From JAVBOF01 sp031550915 (GTDB taxonomy: Bacteria; Bacillota; Clostridia; Christensenellales; MGBC116941): a stretch of 14,986 nt of DNA. The translations under genes and the position numbers were made by a program. Every line of letters starts with the position of its first letter. Position 1 is the stretch's first letter. Of this stretch, positions 8,092 to 14,418 are shown piece after piece. The notes beneath the pieces were generated by a model, which saw nothing but the letters and a program-made list of their open reading frames with translations, was not told the origin of the DNA and did no database searches. The DNA lies in assembly GCA_031550915.1 (NCBI GenBank), contig JAVBOF010000006.1, positions 1-14,986 of the forward strand, in the 5' to 3' direction.

Positions 8092-8439
8092 ATGGCTGAA
8101 GAAAAAAACATACTCCATATACTTTGGACGAATTCAGAACTCCATACTTCCGAGCTGATGGTTTTAAACTATGCTACAAACGCCATGCTCCAAAAGCTGT
8201 GGGATGAGATAATAGTTATTATCTGGGGCAATACGGCAAAGCTTTTGGCGGAAAACGCCCATCTGCAAGAGCAGATGAAAGCGGCAATGCATGCCGGAGT
8301 AAAGTTTTCCGCGTGTGTAGATTGCGTTCGAAAGCTTGGCGTTGAAAAGGTTTTCAAATCGCAGAATATCGAGATAAAACCTTGGGAAGAAAAACTGACA
8401 GAGCTCATAAAAGAACAAAAACCGTTGCTAACCATATGA
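8092..8439 (+). CDS. DsrE-like sulfur-carrier-type protein
   Basis: The 115-residue protein resembles the DsrE/DsrF-like fold family: a beta-strand start ILHILWTNS, the MVLNYATNAMLQKLWDEIIVIIWG block, AKLLAENAHLQEQM, and a cysteine-bearing AGVKFSACVDCVRKLGV segment. Cys75 and Cys78 form a CxxC pair where family members carry their active or sulfur-binding cysteine. DsrE-type proteins bind or relay sulfur as small oligomers, but many stand-alone copies have no known role. No signal or membrane segment is seen. The ATG is four bases after the nitroreductase stop with only a weak ribosome site, so translational coupling is likely. The pairing with a nitroreductase suggests a thiol or redox task, which is inference. 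No terminator follows directly. Confidence 0.75.
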   Translation: MAEEKNILHILWTNSELHTSELMVLNYATNAMLQKLWDEIIVIIWGNTAKLLAENAHLQEQMKAAMHAGVKFSACVDCVRKLGVEKVFKSQNIEIKPWEEKLTELIKEQKPLLTI

Positions 8440-8539
8440 TTTGAGCTGCGTGGTAAAGCTGATAGATATCGAGTTAACCATTTGAACAATTCGATCTGAT
8501 GCATTACTTTTTGGGCTTTTATGGCATTCTTCTTGAAAA

Positions 8540-8545
8540 TATAAT
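8540..8545 (+). promoter_or_regulatory. Candidate -10 element for the short-chain dehydrogenase gene
   Basis: A perfect TATAAT lies 38 bases before the ATG at 8584, suitable for a short leader with the GGGAGGA ribosome site. There is no good -35 at 16-18 bases. Just upstream, 8522-8537 reads TGGCATTCTTCTTGAA, which matches a sigma-54 -24/-12 element except that the -12 GC is GA. Either or neither could be active. Confidence 0.35.
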
Positions 8546-8583
8546 TATTGACCAAAAAATTTGAAGCTGCGGGAGGATCGCAT

Positions 8584-9336
8584 ATGTTTAGTTTAAAAGA
8601 TAAGGTCGCAGTCGTGACCGGCTCTGCGACTGGTTTGGGCAGAGGCATTGCAATAGCGCTAGCCAAACAGGGTTCGGCGGTGGCGATAACGGATAGGGAC
8701 GGCGTCAACTTGAGCGAAAGCATAAGGCTTGTTAAGGAGCATAGCAAAGATGTATTTTCCTGCCCTATGGATGTTTCCGATGTGACGAAAGTGAATGATG
8801 CTATCGCAAGGATAGAATCACATTTTGGCAGGGTGGATATACTCGTAAACAACGCCGGCATCAATTCGTGTGAAAAAGCCTTGGAAATAGGCGAAGAGAG
8901 TTGGGACAGGCATTTTGATATCAACTTGAAGGGCGGGTTCTTCGCTGCACAGGCGGTCGCAAAGGGTATGATCGCGAGGGGCGGCGGCAGGATTATATTC
9001 ATCTCCAGCCAAGCTGGCCTTGTTGGCAGGCCGGACCAACCTGCATATTGCGCAACAAAGGGCGCTATCGTAAATCTTGTGCGTTCTTTGGCAATAGATT
9101 GGGCAAAGCTGGGCATAACCGTCAACTCTATCGCTCCGACCTTTGTCTTGACGGATATTTGCAGGGAACGTATGCAAGACGAAAAGTGGGCCCAATGGGT
9201 GCTTTCTATGATACCGAAGGGGGAACTTGCAACTGTAGATGATATCGGCGCGGCAGTGGCATTTTTGGCGTCTGACGAGGCGCGCATGATAACGGGACAC
9301 ACTCTTGCAGTGGATGGCGGCTGGGTGGCCTGGTAA
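8584..9336 (+). CDS. Short-chain dehydrogenase/reductase (SDR)
   Basis: The 250-residue protein is a complete classical SDR. The Rossmann motif TGSATGLG (12-19) binds the dinucleotide; Asp37 at the end of the second strand favours NAD(H) over NADP(H). NNAG is at 89-92 and the catalytic triad is Ser142 (in FISSQAG), Tyr155 and Lys159 (YCATK). The C-terminal AVDGGWVAW end is like that of gluconate 5-dehydrogenase- and KduD-type SDRs. The ATG at 8584 is chosen for the GGGAGGA ribosome site six bases away; upstream in-frame triplets lack one. It reversibly oxidises a hydroxyl group of a sugar, polyol or acyloin, but the substrate cannot be read from the sequence. Its closeness to an acetoin-type operon invites the idea of a diacetyl/acetoin or butanediol reductase, but the genes are convergent and this is only a guess. 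A terminator follows. Confidence 0.88.
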   Translation: MFSLKDKVAVVTGSATGLGRGIAIALAKQGSAVAITDRDGVNLSESIRLVKEHSKDVFSCPMDVSDVTKVNDAIARIESHFGRVDILVNNAGINSCEKALEIGEESWDRHFDINLKGGFFAAQAVAKGMIARGGGRIIFISSQAGLVGRPDQPAYCATKGAIVNLVRSLAIDWAKLGITVNSIAPTFVLTDICRERMQDEKWAQWVLSMIPKGELATVDDIGAAVAFLASDEARMITGHTLAVDGGWVAW

Positions 9337-9363
9337 GCGAATAAAATCCGATATACAAAACTT

Positions 9364-9386
9364 AAGGCTCGTTAAGAGCCTTTTTT
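9364..9386 (+). terminator. Intrinsic terminator after the SDR gene
   Basis: The stem AAGGCTC (9364-9370) / GAGCCTT (9376-9382) with a five-base loop leads into a T-run (9381-9386). On the minus strand the same hairpin has only a poor T-tract (AAGTTTTG), but it lies just beyond the acoR stop and may help there too. Confidence 0.85.
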
Positions 9387-9402
9387 ATACCGTCTGAGTA
9401 TA

Positions 9403-11391
9403 TTACCGGAATTCAGCATAGTCTATACCGAAATTTTCTGCTTTGCGGTACATTGTCCTTCGGCTTATACCCAGCGCCTCAGCGGCTTTTTTTAGATTGC
9501 CGCGATTCTCCTTAATGGCCTTGATAATTATATCCTTCTCCGCTTCCTTGATGTTTAATCCCGTAATTGGAAAGCTTTTCTCTTTGAAAGTATTATTATC
9601 ATGCCCCGCCTTGCTTCCAAAATGTGAAGGCAGGTCGTATAGCTCTAAGGACGGAGGTTGGGCCACGTTTAAAGCACGTTCTATGATATTCTCGAGTTCT
9701 CGTACGTTGCCGGGCCAGTCATAATTCATCAGTGCAGCGTATACGTCCTCAGATATCTTGTTTACAGGTTTTTGCAGAAGAACCGCATACTTTCTGAAAA
9801 AATAATTAATAAGATCCAAAACATCTGTACCGCGATGCCTCAGCGCCGCTATGTTTATTGAAAAAACATTCAGCCTGTAAAAAAGATCTTCCCTAAAGGT
9901 TTTGTCTTCTATAGATTTCAACAGATCCTTATTGGTTGCCGCAATTATTCGGACATCCACGTCTATTGCGTTCTTTCCTCCTATGCGAGTTATATGCTTG
10001 TCCTGCAAAACGCGCAGCAGCATAACCTGTATATCGAGCGGCATATCTCCAATCTCATCCAAAAACAATGTGCCTCCGTTGGCAAGCTCAAACTTCCCCG
10101 GCCGGCCCTCTTTCCTAGCTCCTGTGAACGATCCGCCCTCATATCCAAACAACTCGCTCTCTATAAGCCCCCTTGGCAGAGCCCCACAGTTTATAGCCAA
10201 AAAAGGCCCCTCACGTTTATCGCTGTTATTATGTATAGCTTGCGCAAAAAGCTCCTTGCCGGTTCCGCTCTCGCCCGTCAAAAGCACGTTGGATGAGCTT
10301 CCGGAGGCTATTTTTGAAAGTCTTACAGCTTCGTTTATCGCAAGCGACGAGCCGATGATATCCTTGAAACTGTATAAGGCGCGCGATCCGGTCATCTTAT
10401 TTACAAGGTCATGGATGAAACGTATTTCCTTCAACGTTATAACGTAGCCCGAATATGCGTCGTTATCCTTTATAAGCGTTGCGGAAAGGCTGCAAACTAT
10501 GTTTTCATTCGGCAGCTCCAGATTGACTTCCTTGTCATAGATATTTTTTGAAAGCCTCTGAAGATCAAACAGTTTGGTATCATATATTAAAATGGAATGG
10601 ATATGTTTGTTTATAACATCCCGATCTTCAATATCCAATATGGTTTTAGCCAGCGAATTTATATGAGTAACAAGGTTTCTATGGTTAACGACTATAAGGC
10701 CATACGATATCGAATTTATTGTAGCCGATAATTGATTGTTCATAACCTTGATTTCATTGATCGCGTAATGCATCTGTATCTCTTTTTCAATAGCGCCCGC
10801 TGCTGCAACTACCATGCCCAGCGTATGCAAATGAACGTTTTGGCTGTTGCCGGAAATACAAAGGCATCCCTGCAGATCACCGTTTCTATCCTTTATCGGC
10901 GCGGCGGAGCATGTCCAGTTTTTGCTTTGTTTGGTATAGTGTTCGTCCGCGCTTATCTGTATCTGCTCGTGCAAAAACAAGCAGGTACCGATGGCATTCG
11001 TACCCATGCTTTCTTCGCTGCGGTTTGCGCCCTCGATAAGAAAATTACTCTCGGCAGAATGCACCATATCCTCGTCGCCGATAAGCTTCAAAACGTATCC
11101 GTCCTTATCGCTTAACAGGACCACGAAACCGGAACCCCTGACAACATCGTATAGCGTTTGCATATAGTGGAACGCGGTATCTATCATAAGCTTGTTTTTT
11201 TCGATCCTTTTATCCAGTTCGCTGCCCTCCAGCATCTTTCCCCTCGCTTTTGGCACACTTACCGCATAAGATTTCGAACGTTTCCAAGATTCCAGTATGA
11301 CAGGGCGTACATTTTTTTCATCAAATGTCTGCCCTTTAACAAAATTATTCCATGCCGCGCTTGTTTTCGCCATCTTTGCCAAATTATCCAT
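9403..11391 (-). CDS. acoR: Sigma-54-dependent transcriptional activator, AcoR/DhaR type
   Basis: The 662-residue protein has the AcoR layout. Residues about 80-205 form a GAF-like sensor with SEESMGTNAIGTCLF, an EHYTKQSKNWTCSAAPI stretch and a LHTLGMVVAAAGAIEKE end, all typical of AcoR/DhaR regulators. About 215-325 is a PAS domain. The AAA+ domain follows: Walker A GESGTGKE (373-380), the sigma-54-contact loop as GSFTGA (420-425, where GAFTGA is usual), Walker B TLFLDEIG (441-448), sensor I IIAATN, arginine-finger region FREDLFYRLNVF (499-510) and GNVRELEN (561-568). A Fis-type helix-turn-helix ends it (about 631-652, KKAAEALGISRRTMYRKAENFGI). It acts with RpoN to open -24/-12 promoters. 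Its place right behind the E1-E2-E3 genes matches acoABCL-acoR organisation, so acetoin or a related ligand is the expected inducer. An AAGGCGG ribosome site precedes the ATG. Confidence 0.9.
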   Translation of the reverse strand: MDNLAKMAKTSAAWNNFVKGQTFDEKNVRPVILESWKRSKSYAVSVPKARGKMLEGSELDKRIEKNKLMIDTAFHYMQTLYDVVRGSGFVVLLSDKDGYVLKLIGDEDMVHSAESNFLIEGANRSEESMGTNAIGTCLFLHEQIQISADEHYTKQSKNWTCSAAPIKDRNGDLQGCLCISGNSQNVHLHTLGMVVAAAGAIEKEIQMHYAINEIKVMNNQLSATINSISYGLIVVNHRNLVTHINSLAKTILDIEDRDVINKHIHSILIYDTKLFDLQRLSKNIYDKEVNLELPNENIVCSLSATLIKDNDAYSGYVITLKEIRFIHDLVNKMTGSRALYSFKDIIGSSLAINEAVRLSKIASGSSSNVLLTGESGTGKELFAQAIHNNSDKREGPFLAINCGALPRGLIESELFGYEGGSFTGARKEGRPGKFELANGGTLFLDEIGDMPLDIQVMLLRVLQDKHITRIGGKNAIDVDVRIIAATNKDLLKSIEDKTFREDLFYRLNVFSINIAALRHRGTDVLDLINYFFRKYAVLLQKPVNKISEDVYAALMNYDWPGNVRELENIIERALNVAQPPSLELYDLPSHFGSKAGHDNNTFKEKSFPITGLNIKEAEKDIIIKAIKENRGNLKKAAEALGISRRTMYRKAENFGIDYAEFR

Positions 11392-11458
11392 TCGTCCGCC
11401 TTTCGTTAGCTTTTCATATCAGGTATAACAGAATCTATAAATCAAAAGCCCGTATAAA

Positions 11459-11484
11459 AATGAGGCATATCACTATGCCTCATT
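11459..11484 (-). terminator. Intrinsic terminator between acoL and acoR
   Basis: A perfect 11-base-pair stem, AATGAGGCATA (11459-11469) with TATGCCTCATT (11474-11484), has a four-base loop. On the minus strand it is followed by a T-run (CATTTTTATA). It would end or weaken the transcript of the dehydrogenase genes before acoR. On the plus strand there is no T-tract. Confidence 0.8.
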
Positions 11485-11510
11485 ATATCATATAGATTTA
11501 CGCAAGAAAA
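11482..11510 (-). promoter_or_regulatory. Candidate acoR promoter overlapping the terminator
   Basis: On the minus strand a perfect TATAAT (11487-11482) is preceded, after 17 bases, by a weak -35 TTTTCT (11510-11505). Transcription would start near 11475, at the end of the 5' arm of the terminator hairpin, so transcripts from here would not form that hairpin. The -35 is poor; activity is inferred. No sigma-54 GG-N10-GC element was found in this gap. Confidence 0.45.
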
Positions 11511-11555
11511 GACACATGTGTCATTTTGGCAAATTCGTTGTGTGCCATTTTGACA
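11511..11555. promoter_or_regulatory. Two tandem palindromic operator-like sites upstream of acoR
   Basis: Plus-strand TGTCATTTTGGCA (11519-11531) and TGCCATTTTGACA (11543-11555) differ at two of 13 positions, each being an imperfect palindrome TGYCA-TTT-TGRCA. Their centres are 24 bases apart. The left site overlaps a perfect 12-base palindrome GACACATGTGTC (11511-11522), adding an extra half-site. They lie just upstream of the candidate acoR promoter. Such paired palindromes are typical of dimeric activators with Fis-type helix-turn-helix domains, and AcoR itself is the natural candidate. Binding is inferred. Confidence 0.55.
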
Positions 11556-11573
11556 CTCTGCTTGTCCGCACTA

Positions 11574-13322
11574 TCAATGGCTGTGTATCGCCTTGTTATG
11601 CAGCGCCAGAAATGCCTCGGGTATTATCTCCGATACAGTCGGATGAGGATGTATCGTTTTGGCAACTTCTTCGTCCGTAGCTTCGAGGTTCATCGCCAGA
11701 GCGATTTCGGATATCATATTGGTTGCGTCGACCGCATAGATATGCGCTCCAAGTATTTCTCCGAGCCTTGCGTCTGTGATTATCTTTATCATGCCGCCGG
11801 TTTCACCCTCTACCATGGCTTTTCCGTTCGCCACGACCGGGAACTTGCCAACGCGTATCTCGCCGTATTTTTCTTTAGCCTGTTTTTCCGTTAAGCCTAC
11901 CGCAGCTATTTCAGGCTGTACGTATATGCAGGAGGGTATGGCGTCATACTTCATTTTACTTTCCCTGCCGCATATATTGTCCACCGCGACCATGCCTTCC
12001 GCAGAAGCCGTATGGGCCAGCATAGATTTTCCGTTTACGTCTCCAATAGCGTAGATATTTGGAATATTAGTACGCATAAATTCATCCGTCACCACGGCTC
12101 CACGCTCCAGCTTAACACCTGCGCCCTCAAGGTTCAAGCCATCGGTATTGGGTTTGCGTCCAACGCTCATTAGTACCTGCGAGCTCTTAACGCTCAACTT
12201 TTTACCGCCCAGGTCATAATGGACCTTATCTTTGTCTATCTTTTCTACTTTTGCGCTGGTAATGATATCTATGCCCTTATTTTTAAGCATCTTCGTAACC
12301 TCTGCGGATACCTCTTCGTCGACCATAGGCAGTATCCTATCCAAAAGCTCTATTATTGTAACTTTGGATCCAACGCTCGAATATACATAAGCGAATTCCA
12401 CACCGATGACGCCGCCGCCTATTATAACGATATCCGCCGGTGCTTTCTTCATGTCCAGGGCTTCGGTGCTTGTTATTACGTTTGCGTCCTTAGCTATCAC
12501 GATCGGCAGCTGCATGCTGACAGACCCAGTAGCGATGATTATATCCCTTGCAGTGATTTCTTTGCTGCCGATTTTTATCGCGTTTTTATTTACCAGAGAA
12601 GCGGTGCCTTTTATAGTTTCGATCTTGTTTGCCTTCATCAAGCCTTCAACGCCGCCGGTCAGAGACTTGACAACCTTTGTCTTCCGCTTCTGTACCGCCT
12701 CAAGATCCAATTCGGGTTTCGCTTTATCCAAGCCCTTTATACCGAATTCGCCTGCTTCTTTAATCTTATCCAGCACGGCAATGGATTTCAGCAGTGTCTT
12801 CGTGGGTATGCATCCAACGTTCAGACATGTACCACCAAAGTATTCCTTTTCGATGATGCAGACCTTCTTGCCTTCCTGCGCAAGGCGGATCGCGGCGACG
12901 TATCCCCCGGGGCCAGCACCAATAACAGCGGCGTCATACTGGTAATCCCCGCCCTTATCATCTGCTTTCGATGGTGTGGGAACTGGCGCAACGGCTTTAT
13001 CCTCAGCTTTGGCCGGTGCTGCTTCCGCGGCTGTCGGAGCCGATTCCGCAGCAACTTGCGGTATTTCTGCATCCAAATCATCGGGGGTTTGACCAATTAT
13101 CGCTATCGGAGTGAAAACCGGCACAGATTCGCCTTCATTCAGCATTAGTTTGTTTACGAACCCTGAAAGCGTGGCTTCTACACCGATGCTGGTTTTGTCG
13201 GTTTCGATCTCAAAAAAGACTTCGCCTTTTTCAATTTTATCTCCAACTTTTTTATGCCACTTGACCAGATTACCTTCATCCATGTTGATTCCGAGCTTTG
13301 GCATAATTATCATTTCAGCCAT
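11574..13322 (-). CDS. acoL: Dihydrolipoamide dehydrogenase (E3) with an N-terminal lipoyl domain
   Basis: The 582-residue protein joins two modules. Residues 1-78 are a biotinyl/lipoyl domain with the lipoylation lysine at 43 (in ETDKTS). An Ala/Pro/Glu linker (about 79-127) follows, then a full E3 flavoenzyme (about 128-582) with the FAD site GAGPGG (135-140), the redox disulfide Cys166/Cys171 in GGTCLNVGCIPTK, the NAD site GGGVIG (302-307) and the His560/Glu565 dyad in HPHPTVSE. E3 reoxidises dihydrolipoamide and makes NADH. Plain E3 is about 470 residues; the extra length is the lipoyl arm and linker. E3s with such an arm are known in some bacteria. Here it is notable because the E2 in this operon has none. 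The ATG follows a GAGGTGAAAG ribosome site; the gene is 37 bases behind acoC, and a terminator and acoR follow. The name acoL rests on the AcoR neighbour; a pyruvate or branched-chain complex is the alternative. Confidence 0.93.
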   Translation of the reverse strand: MAEMIIMPKLGINMDEGNLVKWHKKVGDKIEKGEVFFEIETDKTSIGVEATLSGFVNKLMLNEGESVPVFTPIAIIGQTPDDLDAEIPQVAAESAPTAAEAAPAKAEDKAVAPVPTPSKADDKGGDYQYDAAVIGAGPGGYVAAIRLAQEGKKVCIIEKEYFGGTCLNVGCIPTKTLLKSIAVLDKIKEAGEFGIKGLDKAKPELDLEAVQKRKTKVVKSLTGGVEGLMKANKIETIKGTASLVNKNAIKIGSKEITARDIIIATGSVSMQLPIVIAKDANVITSTEALDMKKAPADIVIIGGGVIGVEFAYVYSSVGSKVTIIELLDRILPMVDEEVSAEVTKMLKNKGIDIITSAKVEKIDKDKVHYDLGGKKLSVKSSQVLMSVGRKPNTDGLNLEGAGVKLERGAVVTDEFMRTNIPNIYAIGDVNGKSMLAHTASAEGMVAVDNICGRESKMKYDAIPSCIYVQPEIAAVGLTEKQAKEKYGEIRVGKFPVVANGKAMVEGETGGMIKIITDARLGEILGAHIYAVDATNMISEIALAMNLEATDEEVAKTIHPHPTVSEIIPEAFLALHNKAIHSH

Positions 13323-13359
13323 TAATCTTTCACCTCATCATTTAATCATAAATGCAGCG

Positions 13360-14391
13360 TCAAAACTGCAGTACCAGCTCCAGCGGATTCTCAAGCAAAC
13401 GTTTCAGCTCCGCCATAAACTGCGCGGCTTCATACCCGTCTATAACACGGTGGTTTATAGAAAGCGTCATGTTCATCATCGGCCGGATAACGATTTTATC
13501 TTCATTGTTTTCGCTAACAACAACAGGCTCTTTCCGGGTTGCGCTCACCGCTAAAATAGCACATTCCGGCGGGTTTATTATCGCGGTAAAGCTCTTTATC
13601 CCCGTCATTCCGAGGTTGGATATCGTGAACGTACCGCCGGTGTATTCGCTTGGCATAAGCTTTCCATTACGCGCCTTGTCTATCAATGCCGTAGAATCCT
13701 CATTGACCATCCTGATGTTTTTATCCTGTACATTCTTAATTACCGGCACAATGAGCCCGCTTTCCGCGGCAACGGCAACACCGATATTCGTGCTCTTATA
13801 TTGGTATATAGTATCTTCAACAAGCGAAGAATTTACATTTGGGTATTTTTGCAAAACCTTTGAAACGGCTATGACCAGGAAATCCGTAACAGAGCATTTT
13901 ACCCCAAGCGTCTCGTTGACATTCGTTCGAAGCTCCATCAGCTTCGTCATATCCGCATCCGTTGTAAAAAATACGTGCGGATTCGTCACGCTGCTTTCCG
14001 CAAGCCTGTCTCCGATAATCTTTCGAACGCTTTTATATGGTATGGTTCCGAGTACTTCCTTTTCTCCGTCCATCGCTGCCGCGGCTGGTTTTGCCGTCGC
14101 TGCAGAAGTACCTGCGTTCAAGATATCGTCTTTTAATATCTTTCCAAATACGCCGCTTCCCTTTATATCCGATGTATCCACACCGTTTAGCTGCGCCAGC
14201 TTTTTTGCCAATGGGGATATCCGTATCTTTCTTGTTCCGGAAGCCGCAAGTATGAGGTCTTTTTCCGAAATACCGCCGCCAAAGCCGGTGCCGATGATGT
14301 ATTCATAATCGGCTAGGGACAGGCCGTTGTTCTTTGCAGACTGCCTGGCGCGGGGCGAAAAAAGCTTTTTCTTTGATTCTTGTTGAGCCAT
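13360..14391 (-). CDS. acoC: 2-oxoacid/acetoin dehydrogenase E2 acyltransferase lacking a lipoyl domain
   Basis: This 343-residue E2 transfers the acyl group from lipoamide to coenzyme A and forms the core of the complex. It has two peripheral-subunit-binding domains in a row: about residues 10-50 (FSPRARQSAKNNGLSL to GISEKDLI) and 56-93 (ISPLAKKLAQLNGVD to GKILKDDIL). An Ala-rich linker (94-111) leads into the catalytic domain (about 112-340) with NPHVFFTTDAD, TFTISNLGMTGI and the active-site NHRVIDG (His314, Asp318). Ordinary E2s are about 400-550 residues and begin with one or more lipoyl domains bearing an E-T-D-K motif; none is present here, and none fits in the 27 bases before the gene. 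The ATG follows an AAAGGGAG ribosome site, so truncation by a wrong start is unlikely. The lipoyl group must come from another protein, most simply the E3 encoded next. Confidence 0.92.
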   Translation of the reverse strand: MAQQESKKKLFSPRARQSAKNNGLSLADYEYIIGTGFGGGISEKDLILAASGTRKIRISPLAKKLAQLNGVDTSDIKGSGVFGKILKDDILNAGTSAATAKPAAAAMDGEKEVLGTIPYKSVRKIIGDRLAESSVTNPHVFFTTDADMTKLMELRTNVNETLGVKCSVTDFLVIAVSKVLQKYPNVNSSLVEDTIYQYKSTNIGVAVAAESGLIVPVIKNVQDKNIRMVNEDSTALIDKARNGKLMPSEYTGGTFTISNLGMTGIKSFTAIINPPECAILAVSATRKEPVVVSENNEDKIVIRPMMNMTLSINHRVIDGYEAAQFMAELKRLLENPLELVLQF

Positions 14392-14418
14392 TTTACACTC
14401 CCTTTCTGCCGTTGACGA

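Noticed and set aside
8169..9302. Long open frame of 377 codons on the minus strand opposite the SDR gene
   Set aside because: It overlaps the DsrE-like and SDR genes in antisense, has no ribosome site or recognisable motif, and the plus-strand proteins match known families over full length.
11462..11479. GG/GC pair inside the terminator stem as a -24/-12 element
   Set aside because: Spacing is 11 bases and the bases belong to a perfect terminator hairpin.
11528..11545. TGGCA...TGCC in the acoL-acoR gap as a sigma-54 promoter
   Set aside because: The GG to GC spacing is 14 bases rather than 10, and the bases are better explained as arms of two neighbouring palindromic operators.
12219..13148. 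Open frame of 309 codons on the plus strand opposite acoL
   Set aside because: It is antisense to a complete, motif-rich E3 flavoenzyme and its translation is Tyr/Phe/Cys-rich without a family pattern.
13352..14308. Open frame of 318 codons on the plus strand opposite acoC
   Set aside because: It is antisense to the E2 catalytic domain with Ser/Phe/Ile bias, a typical mirror frame; no start signal is seen.
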